Shown piece after piece: positions 23,401-35,457 of a stretch of 64,000 nucleotides of DNA. A program made the translations under genes and the position numbers. Below the pieces are notes generated by a model, which had not been told where the DNA came from, made no database searches, and saw nothing but the letters and a program-made list of their open reading frames with translations. Source of the stretch: Guillardia theta CCMP2712 (taxonomy: Eukaryota; Cryptophyceae; Pyrenomonadales; Geminigeraceae); NCBI RefSeq assembly GCF_000315625.1, contig NW_005434609.1, positions 71,963 through 135,962 of the forward strand, in the 5' to 3' direction. Each line of letters opens with the position of its first letter. The first letter of the stretch is position 1.

Positions 23401-24971
23401 CCTGTACCAAGAACCGCTGCACGTCGACAAGCTCTGGAGTGCAGAAGTCATGGGCCATGAACGCGTACTCCTTGTACTCCACGTTCAGCCCGAAGCTCGT
23501 CAGCCTCATGCTGGCCTCCTTCCCCTCCTTGCAAGGAACGATCGAATCCCCCAGCCCATGGCACACCAGCGTCGGCGTGCGACGGGAGGTCGGGGAGAGC
23601 GTCAGCCCTTGAATGCTGAACCCATCGCTGAGTCCTGCTAGGAACTTGGGGAACCAGGAGCTGAGGACGACCAGCCCTCCCACCTGCTGCCGGCAGGTCA
23701 AGGCCGCGAGCATGGCAACGATTCCCCCATGCCCGAACCCAACCAGACAGATCCTCTTGGAAGGAACTCCTCCTTTGCCGCTGCCAGGCGGTCAGAGCGG
23801 AACGAGCGAGCGGACTGGGCGATGGAAGGGGAAGAGGAGGAGAGTAACTTACGAGGTCTGCTCGCGGATCAGGCGATGGACCAACGTCACGCTCCTCTGC
23901 AGACCCTCCACCTGGCATGCAGGTGAGACTCTGCTGGGTCCGTGCTGCTCCTTACCTCCCCCAGATGGTCGAACTTGAGGTCGCCTTCGAACCACCTGCC
24001 TTCCTGCGACTTTCCTCCCTTCCTCTGATCCTCCTGCGGCTGAGGAGCATGAGGGAAGATGAAGCGACACCTTGAGAGGTGAGCGCATGTCAACTTCATG
24101 TCAACGGCTTGTCAAGGCAAACTACCAAGGGACGTCCAGAGCACAGGGCAAGTCGCCGTCAACAAAATCTTGAGCTTCGTGACCCTGCACACGCGTCACG
24201 CTGATGAGAAAGGAGGACTCGGAGTCTTCTTCACCATCCCATGCAGCCAGATGATCGTTCCAGTATGCTCCTCCTGCGGATCCACCTGTTTGCTACCTCA
24301 ACATGTTGAAGTGAACAATCGACCTTAGCCTCTCACCACTGTCACTCTCAGCGTGTCATTCTCCCCCAGAGTGTCTGCCATGGGCACGTGGGAACGCGCA
24401 GGAGAGCCCTTGAACAGATCATCAGCACATCACCGCCTCTGCGGCACAAGACATGCTACTCACTTCCTGCACGTCCGACCTCGGAGACGACTGCGACCGG
24501 GAGTCTTGCTCGGGGCTTCGAAGTAGATCTCTGCCGTCGAGGGTTCAGCGATCCCTCGGAGGAAGAGGACTTGAAGGAGACTCACCGTGAGTCAGGAGGA
24601 GGAGACGGAGAAAAGCTCCTGCTGGTGTAGGGCTGGGCCGAGAAAGAGGCGTTGCTAACGTTTCCCAGGATGGCAGTGCTTGAGAGGTTGGGAGACAGGA
24701 AGGAAACATTCTCCTGGACCAGCTCGTTCGCACTCGTTAGATTCAAAGTTGTCTTCTGAGGACTGCGGAGTATCCAACTCCTCGCTCCTCCTCGCAATGC
24801 GAGCTTGCTGAACTGTGCCGAGACTCCGCCCTGATCCTGCCGCAGCCCCAGAGCACTCCAACTGCCCTCTCCAACTTCACCGAAGACGCTCCTGTCGCTT
24901 GTAGGGATGCAGCTGCCTTTCAGCTCAAGGAAGAGGATCAGAGTCAAGGCATGATAGTGAGAAAGCCTCAT
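20430..24971 (-). CDS. Fusion: leader, acyl-protein thioesterase-like domain lacking the Ser, PH domain, patatin phospholipase
   Basis: The ATG at 24971 gives a hydrophobic leader (MRLSHYHALTLILFLEL), with LALRGG at residues 57-62. Later exons read TGTIIWLHGM and CRFIFPHAP..RWFEG, the fold of LYPLA/acyl-protein thioesterases. Its nucleophile elbow is VGFGHGGIVA where the family has GFSQGG, so Ser is replaced by Gly, although Asp (HGLGDSIVP) and His (MAHDFCTPE) remain. A PH domain follows (KIWESRYLALVDNNLIGY to ERDEWLQAL). A patatin domain ends the protein: FSGGGVK oxyanion loop, GVSGGS nucleophile motif, TFKQLYDHT, and LVDGAVIDNCPVW with the catalytic Asp. Expected role: phosphoinositide-guided phospholipase in the secretory path or at a membrane. 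About a dozen short introns; several hold GGA-type repeats. Possible stop at 20430-20432 depends on one intron near 20540. Confidence 0.75.
21446..21590 (+). repeat. 13-base minisatellite in an intron of the lipase fusion gene
   Basis: The unit GATGGGAGGAGGA is repeated about ten times. Because 13 is not a multiple of three, all frames cycle through the same 13-residue pattern and give long artefactual frames on both strands. Confidence 0.85.
22399..22483 (+). repeat. (CTC)n trinucleotide tract in an intron of the lipase fusion gene
   Basis: About 28 perfect CTC units. On the coding strand it is (GGA)n and would read poly-Glu, but flanking frames join only when it is removed as part of the intron between the GGGVK and GVSGGS exons. 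Confidence 0.85.
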
Positions 24972-25854
24972 GTTCGATCATTCGATGCCTGCTCGATGTT
25001 GGTCAAGCATGCATGCGGGAAGGAGCGCCTGCCAGGCGAATGGTAGTCAGGTAGGGGAATGATCCGCACTGAAGAGCTGAAACATGATGGGAGGTAGAAG
25101 AGCAGGACTTAGTCAGGAGGTTTTTGTAGGAGGGACCACGACCAAAGAACGATCCATGAGGAGGGGAGGGCAGGAGGAGCGCAAAGAACGGAAGAAAATA
25201 GGGATTAAGGTTTGAGGAGAAGATTTGAGATGGAAAAGAAGGTTGTTGGGAGAAAAGGAAACAAGCGGCTCNNNNNNNNNNNNNNNNNNNNNNNNNNNNN
25301 NNNNNNNNNNNNNNNNNNNNNNNNNNNNNNNNNNNNNNNNNNNNNNNNNNNNNNNNNNNNNNNNNNNNNNNGAGAGAGGAGAGAGGAGAGAGCAGAGAGA
25401 AGAGGGGAGAGGAGAGAGCAGAGAGGAGAGAGGAGAGAGGAGGGGGCGGTAGGAAGGAAGATGTGCGGAGGAGGGGATGTATCTTGCCAGCCATGGCTCG
25501 GCGAGAAGGGAGATCGACAATCAAATGGGGGCTGTGGTATCTTTGGGGTGGGGGGTGGAAATTGGCTACATAGTACCCATACTTTTCACTGTATCAATAG
25601 GGGTATTCGGTAGTAAGGAGTAATTGGCAGGGAGGGGGTACGGAGGGAATTTGAGAGATGCTCTTTTAAGAGCGAAAAACAGGAGGGGAGGAGGGGGGGG
25701 GGGGGAGGCGAGGGAGGAGAGAGACGTTGATGAGAAGGCTGATGTGAGAGCACACGATGAGGTGAGAGAAGTGGAGAGTCTGTCAAGCTCTGAGAGCAAC
25801 AAGGCAAGAGCGAGGTAGAGGGAGTGTTTCGACTGCATGCCATGCTTGCGTTAA
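24972..25854. other. Intergenic region with assembly gap
   Basis: Contains low-complexity GAGAGGA sequence on both sides of the gap at 25272-25371, and G-rich words (GGGGTGGGGGGTGG, AGGGGTATTCGG) at 25545-25640. These are C-rich on the coding strand of the minus-strand fusion gene that starts at 24971. No gene seen. Confidence 0.45.
25272..25371. other. Scaffold gap of 100 N
   Basis: Exactly 100 unknown bases, flanked by GAGAGG-type repeat, which is the probable cause of the assembly break. Confidence 0.99.
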
Positions 25855-28800
25855 CTAAGGGGGAGGAGGAGGGGGAGGGGGGGGAGAGATGGGTGGCTGT
25901 TGGTTCAACTTGGCGATCGATACTCCTCTTTCCTGAAACAAACTCAGCGAAGAGATCAATTCAGGCTTCAGCTTCATGAGCACCTTCGTGTCCTGTTGAC
26001 TCAAGGCCGGCAGCCATTCCTTGGGATCCTGTTCACACCATGAGAAATCCCCGGCATACCATTGCAGAGAAGGCCATACCCGGATAAACAGCAGAGAACC
26101 TTCTCGAATGTTCTCTCCTACCCCAGCGGCCATGTCCAAGACCTGTCCCTCGGACGCGCGCCAAGCGAGCTTGGCGACGGAAAGAGCGTCCATGGGAGTA
26201 CCCCAAGGCACTCGGATGATGGCGAGGTCGCGGGGAGGACAAGACAGAGAGAAGACCTGATAGGATGAAGTGAGGAGAGGGGAGAGGGGAGGAGAAAGAG
26301 TGCAGATGAAGGGGAGCAGAAGAAGGATCAGGGAGGGAGGGAGGATTCGGAGCAAGGAGGAAAGCAAGGAGGAGAAGAGAAGAATAAAAGGAAGTGGGAG
26401 GAACAGAAGAAGGTCTACTGGTAGCACATACTTGAACGAGTCTCGCGGCAGCTTGCTCGATGCTCCAGCTCTTGTGGATAGGGACATGGCAGCAGGGACT
26501 GAGGCGACCTTTCCATGCCTTGCTGCCGTCACTTCCATGGTCTCCTGCGTCCGTCTCCAGTCTCCTTACATACACGAACAACACATCAGTCGACTTGTCT
26601 TCACTCAACTTCTCCTCCTGCACCTGTTGGAAGCATCAGTGAGGAGAACAAGCTCTGACCTGTCGCTCTCTCCCCCCTCTGCACTTACATGCACGATCAG
26701 ACGGTTGCTCGCTGGCAGACGTTCGAGCTTGTGCTCGTCAAGGAGTATCGAGCTGAGCGACCCACCAGTGTCCTTGTCGTCAACGTCAGCCAGCAGCAGC
26801 AGGGCGGGAGTGAGGGAGGCGGGTGGGGGAAGGGCGAGGAGGAAGGAGGGCGAGAGGCGGGGAGAGAGAAGGAGGTAGCGGGGGGGAGAGAGTAGGTGGA
26901 GCGGAGGACAAGACGTACCCTGCGCATGCACACTTGTGCCGTCGGGATGTTGAGCATGTGGGCTACCTTGTCTCTTAAGGAGGAGGTCTGAGCAGATCGA
27001 GGGAAGTCGACAAGTCCCTTGTAAGCTTGCGAGCAGTCGGAAAGAGACATCTGAAACACTTCGAAACGGATGTGGTTGCAAACGCTGGAGGTTCCGTCGA
27101 CAACCCTTAGCGCTTCTCCCGCTGAGATTTCGCAATCCTGACATGTTCAGTTCAGCTCGCCACAAGTCGTAGGTTTGCGTTTGCTCACCTTAAGTTTCTT
27201 CTCTTCCTCTGCGAGAGCCTTCCCGTCTGGCAGCAAGAGGTGAAAGCTTTGCTGCGATTTCTCAATCCTCGCCGACAGTTGTTCCTTCAGCTGCTTCACT
27301 GTCCATCTTACATCTAGAGCAAAGATCTTGCAAGAAAGCATCACAACAAACAGCTCATCGCCCCGTTCTTCCTCTCACTGTTTCTTCGGTGGCTCCAACA
27401 CCGTTTTCCCATTGTACTTTGACTGATGTTGTGAAGAACATGTCTTCTACCATCTGCCAACAAGTCACAACAGACAGCAAGTCAGCCGTGCTATCACAGT
27501 GAATTACTTGTTTGTGCTGGTTGCCCTGCAGATGACTGTCGGTTTGTCCGAGGTAGATGGTAGTTCCATGTACCACGTTGATATCTCGCAACTTGCAGCG
27601 GGTCAAGACGGGCTGGCAGCAAGCTCAGGACTCACTGTCTTGTCTGCCAGCGCCGAGGGGAACGACTGCACAACATTGTCGTCGGCTACAACCAGCCATT
27701 CTTGACTCGCTGTTGGCACTCCGACGAACGCCTTTGACAGGTCCCGTCAAAGACAGTGGGCTCGGCGGTGTAGTACAACCTCAACATCGTTGGCCAGCTG
27801 CAGGCAAGACGACTCCTTGTCTATGGAGAGAAAGACTGATTCAGATGGCTGTTTGGTGGTTTCCTGCAACTGATGCCAGCAAACGTCAACGTGGAGGTCG
27901 GAACAATCCTTAGTGCTACCTTGCAGACCCTGATTGTCAGGCCACGGGGAGGAAGAGAGATAGGTGGAAACTCTGCGTTTGCAGGCTTCTCTTCAAGGAA
28001 AAATTCTACGTTTGCACCTCCTAGCCAGAAAGCATCTCAACACGACCTTCTCATCACGACAAGTTCTAGAAACCTTCCATCATCTCCATCAGAGCCTTGT
28101 TAGCAAGGTCGTCAGACTCGTCGAACGTCCACGGGATATGAAGCTGGGGGACTAGAGCAGCCTCGTCCCATCGCCTCAGCCTGACAGTCTCTTGGAGACT
28201 CTCCATATTGTCAAAGATGTTTGCTGTGCAAGAGTCAAGATGGAACAAGTCGTCAGATGGAAGAAGACTAACCTGTGTCTGCAAGAACATCTCTTGCTAT
28301 CGTCTGAGAACAGATTTCATCATGAGAAGTATTGCTGACGTAATGAGTACCGTGGAGGTTGTTCTAAGTGACATTTTCTTCGACAACTGCACTTTTCGAT
28401 CGATGTCTATTCCTTTCACCTTGCCCCTGACCTGTTTCTCACAATATCATCTCTATCGTCATCAGCATCCTCGTCGTCAACATCATCGTCACCACAAGCA
28501 CCATCATCGTCATCATGTCCACTATCTCCATCAACAACGTTTTTTCTTCACCGTGCAGAATACTGTGTTTTTCTTTTCTTCCTCAGCAAGTTTCGCCTCT
28601 TTCAGCTAAAGACAGGATCGTCAATCTGATTTCTTCATAGCGAAAAACTTGAACACCTTGGAGTTCTCAAGGTCGATCCGTTCTCTCACCATCTCCGGTA
28701 CTTTTACATCATTCTCATCCCTGGCATCTTCTCTGCCGTATACCAACATGTACGCCGTTGCTGCCTTCAGCCTCTTCACAGCTCCTGCAACTTCAACATC

Positions 28801-30946
28801 AGGGCAGGGAGAGGAAGGTTCACTGAAAAGCTCCCGTACCAACTCCTGCATCACAGCCACACGTGCTGAGGACTGTCTGTTGAGAGACCTGACAACATCC
28901 CATCAAGACCGTTGCTCTTCTACCTTCTTTCTCCTTCTTCACCTCTTTGATATCAGCGTCGTTGAACTCGAACCAGCCATCCTTAACGCGGATATAGGCG
29001 AAGTAGTGGCCACCCTGAGCGCCTCCTGTTGTCAATGCTGAGGAGCATGAAACAGAGCCTCTCGTGTTCGTGTACCAACATGCACCAATACAGCGTGTAG
29101 GTAATATCCCGAGAACTGACTGGTTGGCAGACCCTCCTCTGACCTGGTGACTGAGGTAAGATAATGAGGTATTACTGTTCGCCATGATGATGATGATGAG
29201 GAGGAGGAGGAGGAGGAAGAGGAAGAAGAGGAAGAGGGAGAGGAGGAGATTGTAGCTGTTGTCTTCTTCTAACAACACAGACCATGACAGAATTTCAACA
29301 AGGATATCTGACAACGGACCTGCCGGCCTTCATGACTGAATTGACATCTTCAGATGTAATTCTTGACGGAAACTCCAGCTTGTCGCAAAGCTACATTAAA
29401 GTGAGATGGAAGAATTTGAAATCGATGAAAAAGTTCTTGATGAAATGAAATCTTCGAGTCTGAAATGAAATGCTCTATACCTTGATTCGAGTGTCCGTCT
29501 CCCAATCCCAAACAAACCTCTGAAGGTGCAGAAGAAGAACTAAAGGCATTACAAGTCAAATTCCTTGTCTGACGCAAGACGTTCTACCTTGTGGCAGTTG
29601 AGAGAAAAAACTTCCTTTCACTGTGAAGAATTCTTAAGATGCAACAAGCAAGAGAAAACCGTCAGTGTTCACGGTAATACCTGCATCACGAAGAACTCCG
29701 TCTTCGCATTTCAATCTGCACTCACACCAAGTATCATGACAAGACATCATGACATCAAGTGTAGACCTGTTATCTCCTGTGAGATGCACCACCTCGTGAT
29801 ACTGCTTCAAAGCATCTGCAAGCAAGCATCACAACCAAAGACTTCTTACCAGAGTAAAACACCAAAGATGTTCGAGTTGCCGTTGAGATTGAGAGAGATG
29901 TCAACAAAGGACGAGCTTGTCTTCGATTCATACCTGCAGTGCCCCATGTCAACTTTCCTTCAATGCCGAAAGGAAGATTCATATACCCGATCTCCTCACA
30001 CCTCACAAAGTTGACAACCTCCCCTTGAAACAAGTCGTGCAACTTGATCCAGGCACCTTCACGAGATGACAGGTTTGTATTCTGCCGCTCATCTTCCTCC
30101 ATGGTGTTCAACAGGACCTGAAGGTCGTCACCTCCCACAAACAGCAGGAGACGCTTCACAACGTACATGAAAGAACTCTTGTACATCCTGCTGTTCGAAC
30201 GTATCTGCTGACGTCCAACCAAAGCTGAACTCCATCACATCACTTGCAAGGTTTCCTTGCGTTCCTCTCTCACCTGTTGGTGAGGCTCTTGGTAGACAGC
30301 GCAGCCATGTCGGACAGCTGCAAGCCTGCAAACAAGAGTTGCAGCTGATGGAGATAACACCTGTTTTCTTCCCCGTGGATGCTCTGATCGTAGCTGAAGC
30401 TGTAAACCCGCCTCCGGACCTCAGGCAGGAAGTAGAGCGCTTGCAGGAGGGAGTTGAGATAGCAGGTAGCACCCAAGTTGTGCAAGCCGGTGAAACCTGA
30501 AGCTCTCTCAGGGTGATGTAATGGCAAGGCGAGCAGGTAGACCTGTAGAGGACTTCTCGCTCTTGTCCAAGGAGATACTACAGGAGGATCAGGTGGAGTG
30601 AGGGCGAGGAGGAGGAGGACAGAAAGAAGGACGAGGGGGAGGGGAACCTGGTGCTTTGATTCACGATAGATGACTTCAACCCACCAAGTCTGGTAGAGGC
30701 TTTGACGGAGCCAGGAGGAGGTGGGGGTGGAGCTTTCAGGCTGCCCGATGGAGGTGGTGGGGGAGGAGGAAGTGCTTTACCGGGTGGGGGGGCGGGAGGG
30801 GGAGGGGCATGAGTAGGCGGTGGAGCAGAACAGGGAGCAGAGAGTGGAGGAGGGGGAGGAGGAGCTGGGGCAGAGGAAGCCATAGGAGGCGGAGGCGGAG
30901 GATTCATGCTTTCTGCAAACAAATCCCCTGAGTGTCGCCTCAACAT
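25855..30946 (-). CDS. Ubiquitin-specific protease, USP40/USP47-like
   Basis: The ATG at 30946 opens MLRRHSGDLFAES, then a long Pro-rich stretch. The catalytic core follows over short introns: Cys box GLHNLGATCYLNSLLQALYF, FGWTSADTFEQQDVQEF, LFQGEVVNFVRCEEIGY, and the His box GGHYFAYIRVKDGWFEFND. Cys, His and Asp/Asn are all present, so the enzyme should be active. AYMLVYGRED closes the core. The C-terminal third has ubiquitin-like segments (FALDVRWTVKQLKEQLSARI) and ends in a Pro-run (stop 25855-25857). The split pattern and C-terminal ubiquitin-like region fit USP40, USP47 or USP7 more than short USPs. The role is removal of ubiquitin from target proteins. Whether the Pro-rich exon belongs to the same transcript is likely but not proven. 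Confidence 0.8.
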
Positions 30947-31253
30947 AGACTGGGGTCATGTTCCGGAATATTAGCAGTGACCCTCATATTGCAATCGAAC
31001 TAAACACTTGTTTTGACGCGAACGGTGTGAAACAACTTCGCAATGTCTTATCTCCCCTCACTCGCATTCGGTCGTCAGCTGCTAGGTCATATTCTTTGTT
31101 TCTCCTGGGATCCCTACACCAACCCCACCAACACCTCTGACACCTCATCATTAGCAGCAGCAGCAGCAGCAGCAGCACCACCACCACCACCACCACCACC
31201 ACCAGCATCCAAATCCCGATCCTCATCCCCACCATCCTCTGTCCTCGTCCTCT

Positions 31254-31295
<42 letters not shown>

Positions 31296-31792
31296 TCTGC
31301 CACTACCCTCACGGGAACCGTTCACAACTGCGATGGAGCATTTTCGCTGTTGTCTCTCCGATTTTCGGTCAGACATCTTCTGTGGTTACTTGATACCATG
31401 CTAGGAAGCAAGGGGTGGGTGTCCAAAGGAAACGTGTAGGGTACTTAGAGGTCAATAGAGGGGGTGCACGAGATAGGATGTACCGAGCAGGGGAATTAGG
31501 GGGTGGGGTAATAGATGTAAGAGAAGACGAAACGAGAAAAGGAGCAAATGGGACAGGGGAGAGAGGAGGGGAGAGGAGGGGAGAGAAGAGGGGAGAGAAG
31601 AGGGGAGGAGCAAGGATTATCTCTTAGATGAGAGAAAAGAAGGAAGAGAACAGGTCACAGAAGATAACAAGGGACGCGGCTGGCAAAGCTTACAGAACAG
31701 AAGAGATATCGAAAAAAGAGGACGCGATAGCCCGAAAAGAAAACGATGACCAAAGTTGTGAAGGAGCTGACATTTTGTAAGCCAGATCAACC
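30947..31792. promoter_or_regulatory. Divergent promoter region of the USP and NmrA genes
   Basis: Holds (GCA)n then (CCA)n repeats at 31159-31203 and a GTCCTC hexamer repeat at 31235-31292. G-rich words (GGGTGGGTG, TAGGGTAC, GGGGGTGGGGTAATAG) cluster at 31400-31520. The cluster is C-rich on the USP coding strand. Frames across the microsatellites look spurious. Confidence 0.4.
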
Positions 31793-33113
31793 ATGAGCGG
31801 TAAAATCGCCTACGTCATCCTGGGAGCTACAGGCAATCAAGGTAGCCATGTGGTGAAGTACCTATACTCTTGTAGCATCAAAGACATCTACGTGGTGACA
31901 CGCGGTGAACCATGAAATCGCGCTTCTTGCCCCTTGCTGACCTCAGATTGTAGATGTGAACAATCCGAGGTCGAAGCAGTTCGAGCAGGTGATGTTCATG
32001 GGGAGGAGGGACGAGGATGTGTGCGGTGTGTTGGGTTTTGCTCACAAGTCGCAGGTGTTTCCAGGAGTGAAGGTGATCGCTGGTGACCTAGAGAACAAGT
32101 CTTCACTTGTCGAAGCGTTTAAGACTCCAATGAAGGACAATGAGTCCTACAAAGTCGTCGTGTTCGCCATGTCGACGCCATCGCTCGCGTCCAATGGATA
32201 CGCCATCAGTGCTGAAGTGGAGGAGCAGTCAGGAAGGATCATTGTGGAGGCGGCGGAAGAAGCTAAAGTTACCCATATCGTCTACAGCTCAGTGGCTAAT
32301 TGCGACAAGGAGAACCGGCCCAAGTATCACAGATCGAAGAAGAACATCGAAGACTGTCTCAAGGCGTCCAAGAACTCCTGGACCATCCTGCGGCCTGTAA
32401 GCTTCTACGAGACTTGGGCCAGGTTCAGCAAGGTCAAGTCAGGCTGCATGACGGGGCTCGTGAAGCCCGACGTGAAGCAGCAGTGGGTCTCACTGCACGA
32501 CTTGGGGGCGTCAGCTGCCACGGTGCTGAGGAAGTACGAGCAGTACAAGGCTCGTACCATCGACCTCGTTGCGGACGAGCTAAGCGGGAACGAGATGGCA
32601 GAGAAACTTACACAGATCAGGAAGCAGGAGACGTTCAGGTACTCCATCGCCTGGTTCATGCGGCTGCTGCTGTGGGTCGCCGCACACGACATCTACGAGG
32701 AGCGAGTGACTTTCCCTGAGAAGGAAGGAGGGTACAAGGCGAACAAGCAGGACCTTCTGGAGCTGTCCAAGACGTTCTCGGAGGAGGAGTTCAAACGGAA
32801 AGGGCTCGTGAACTTCGAAAGGGTTGTCATGTTGAACGGATGGCACCAGGGTCCGCTAGCCTCCTCCTGGGGTATCGGAGACTACGCCATCTACGGTCTC
32901 GGCTTCCTCGGGGCCTGCTTTGCCACCATGGCTTACTTGCTGCCCGAGAGCGTCTGGACGGAGATCAAGAAGAGGTGGGCTTTCTACGGTAAGAGAGAGA
33001 GGAGAGAGAAGTCCTCTGGACGGTCAGTGACAAGTCGTACAGGCCTGATGCTGCTGTTCGTCCTCAACCTGCTTATTCGAGTTGCCGGGCTGCTTCGGAA
33101 GAAGGACAAGTAA
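31793..33113 (+). CDS. NmrA-like NAD(P)-binding protein with C-terminal membrane segments
   Basis: The ATG at 31793 opens MSGKIAYVILGATGNQGSHV, a Rossmann loop of the form GATGxxG. A short intron then leads to DVNNPRSKQFEQ, and a second to VFPGVKVIAGDLENKSSLV. The fold continues with HIVYSSVANCDKENRP and WTILRPVSFYETW, typical of the NmrA/HSCARG group of atypical short-chain dehydrogenases, which sense redox state or reduce small substrates. The C-terminus adds hydrophobic segments (YGLGFLGACFATMAYLL and LMLLFVLNLLIRVAGLL), so membrane attachment is likely. A 54-base segment starting GTAAGAGAG at about 32988 is probably an in-frame intron. It ends 90 bases from the convergent BUD23 stop. Confidence 0.8.
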
Positions 33114-33202
33114 ACGTTGACCCTGCCATGTTTCCAGGTTCTTATTATTCAAAAATACATGAGGACGAGTGCGCGAGTCTCGGGTACCAGACCCTCGTCA
33201 AG

Positions 33203-34680
33203 TTAGAACTTGGGCCCACGTCTGCGCGCTGTGTACTTGCTATCCTCGGGTACCGCCTGAGAAAGAATATGAGATGTCCCAGCAAGGCTTCCAACCCCTG
33301 CCTTACCTTGCCCTGGGCCCTCTGTCTCTGTTTCTTGTTCTTGACCCACTCCTTCTTGCTGATGTCTTCTCTCCCTCTCTTCCCCTTGTGCGCTCTGCAT
33401 CAACAGCGTCAGTCGCAGCAGCTACCTTCCACTACATATACCTATCACGCTTGTTCTCAAAACGTGCTTCGTTCTGCGCGTCTTCCGTTCCCAGAGCCTG
33501 TGCAAGTCAGCGTCGCGGCACAGCCATGGAAGGAAGAACCTTGGGCGCCTTGTGGATCTGACCATCTCGCTGGCCAGCGTAGATGACGAGGAAATACTTC
33601 TTTGCTCGAGTGGAGTGTGGGTAGTCGACTAGCAGACCTCCTCCAAACCCTTCGATCGGTATGAGGAGGGGACGATAACGAAGGACGAATGAATAAGGGA
33701 TGGGATTTGGGGAAGCGACAAGAGATCGAGGCATACAAAGTCGAGAAGAGGAGCAGGGAGGAGAGAGACTTACCACATCGCATGGCACAAGATGTCACCA
33801 ACTCCATCTGCTGAGGGTTTTCGGGGTACCACTGCAGAACTGCACGACCTCCTTGGACGAGCGAACGATAGAGGGAAGTAAAGAACGTCAGCAGCCTCCT
33901 GCCACCCCTTGTCAGGAAGCTCAGGGATGTCGATCGAGCATGCCTGTAAGGATTCGATGTGCTTGTCTCTGCGTTGCAGAGCCACTGAATGGCTGAGATG
34001 CTAACACACCCATCGAAGGTTCCTGGACGGAAGGGAAGACCCTGGACCATCATGTCAGACCCAAGGACGAGTAAGGACGAGCGTCCGTCCTCAGACGAGT
34101 AAGGACGAGCGTCCGTCCTCGTCAGGAACTCACTTGGCCCATGTCGTTTAGGATCACGTCCCCCTCTACCTCCTGCTCCTTGGAAACTTCTGCAAGACCG
34201 TTGGCGTCAGCAACTTGGTAACTCTGCTCAGCTAGGCAAGACCGAGCATGTCTTTTGAGATATCACAGCCGACCCATACGTGGCCAGCTTCCTGAAGGTA
34301 GAAATGAGAATCAAACAACATAATGATACGGACTACCGTCAGGCATTCACCGCTGAGACCGCTACCACATCCTATGTCTAACACATAGCTGTTCCACTGT
34401 ACGTCAAACCCAACGGCTCGCCCAGCACAGCACAAACCTGTTTTCATCAGGAAGTGCTAACAGCTCGATTGCGCGTTCGGTCAGAGAAGTCTGGATTTCA
34501 CGCATACGAGAGCTTCCAAGAAAGGTAAGCTGAGGCAAGCAGATGGTATGAGCCTCACCTTGTTGCATATTTCTTTGCCTCATCTCTCGAGTAGAACTGA
34601 TTTTGTTTTGTCACGAATGAACGAGGGATTAAAGACAAAAATACCAACTCTGGGGGAGCAACGTGCTCAGGACGACTCAT
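33203..34680 (-). CDS. BUD23: 18S rRNA (guanine-N7)-methyltransferase BUD23
   Basis: The ATG at 34680 opens [12 protein letters not shown]; across an intron it continues [12 protein letters not shown]. The SAM-binding motif is [16 protein letters not shown], then [34 protein letters not shown] and [15 protein letters not shown], followed by [20 protein letters not shown]. These match BUD23/WBSCR22 almost position for position. The last two exons read [18 protein letters not shown] and [17 protein letters not shown], the basic C-terminal tail of the family. With TRMT112 as partner, BUD23 methylates a guanine of 18S rRNA and helps 40S export. One intron contains a 28-base direct repeat. Confidence 0.92.
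34066..34121. repeat. 28-base direct repeat with internal palindrome in a BUD23 intron
   Basis: Two adjacent copies begin GACGAGTAAGGACGAGCGTC. Each carries the palindrome GGACGAGCGTCCGTCC with a small mismatch, so the intron RNA could form two equal hairpins. Confidence 0.75.
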
Positions 34681-34983
34681 GATGAAAGAAGATGTTCACT
34701 GCTCTTCCTCTTGCTGTCACAAAGTTTCTGTCTTGGAATGAAAGTGGTCAGAAACGAAAAGCCAACGACGGGCATACTCGAATAGAAAAACAAGCACAAC
34801 CGTAGCAAGCTTCTAATATGATATTCCATATCAACAACTTTCATCGTTCTCAACTCTCTCTCCCTTCCTCCCTCTCACGCTCAAATCCCTTGCACCCGTC
34901 TATGCTCTGTTAGCACTTCGGGCAATGCATTTTGGCACGTGCGATCTGGGGGTTGGCCCGTCGGCAAGGACTCCTGATAGTAG

Positions 34984-35020
34984 AGTCCTCGTACTGATTT
35001 TTAACTTAACTTTGAGTAAA
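34984..35020 (+). mobile_element. Isolated copy of the retroelement 3' tail
   Basis: Reads GTCCTCGTACTGATTTTTAA then CTTAACTTTGAGTAAA on the plus strand, the terminal part of the tail at 44977-45095 (reverse complement). Upstream sequence does not match, so this is a strongly 5'-truncated insertion. Confidence 0.65.
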
Positions 35021-35457
35021 CTTTCTCTCCCTTTTATTATTACTCAAAGTCCATGACCCCATTTAAAATTATTGTTTAAAACGTCGGGAGTCACAGAGCT
35101 GTAAAATACATATAAGCCAGCAAATCAACTTCACCGTCAACTTCCCTTGGCGGCAGCCCCAAGAGATCCAAGGGGAGCTTGCAGGACTGCCTTGCCATGG
35201 CGAACATGACTGTGGGGTCATCTACTTATAATATAACTTCACACAGGTCTCTACGGCTTTAATAAAATACCATTGTACCGGGCCATACAGGCTGCAGCCC
35301 GGCATTGAAGCTCCTTGCTCCCTGGCACTGGGCAAGGCTGTCGTCCTGGAGGCTCGGACGCAAACAGCCCAACTGTCACGGGCGCATGAGCGACGTGTCA
35401 GCAGGCCAGGGACCCAGATCGGTTTCCCCTTGGAATCTTCCGTGGCGATCGTTTTAC
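35021..35457. other. Intergenic region
   Basis: Mixed sequence containing a second partial TACTCAAAG word near 35041. No supported gene. Confidence 0.35.

Noticed and set aside
31043-31393. 116-codon plus frame with poly-Ala, poly-Pro and Arg-Pro repeats
   Set aside because: It is made of three adjacent microsatellites in the intergenic region between two well-supported divergent genes.
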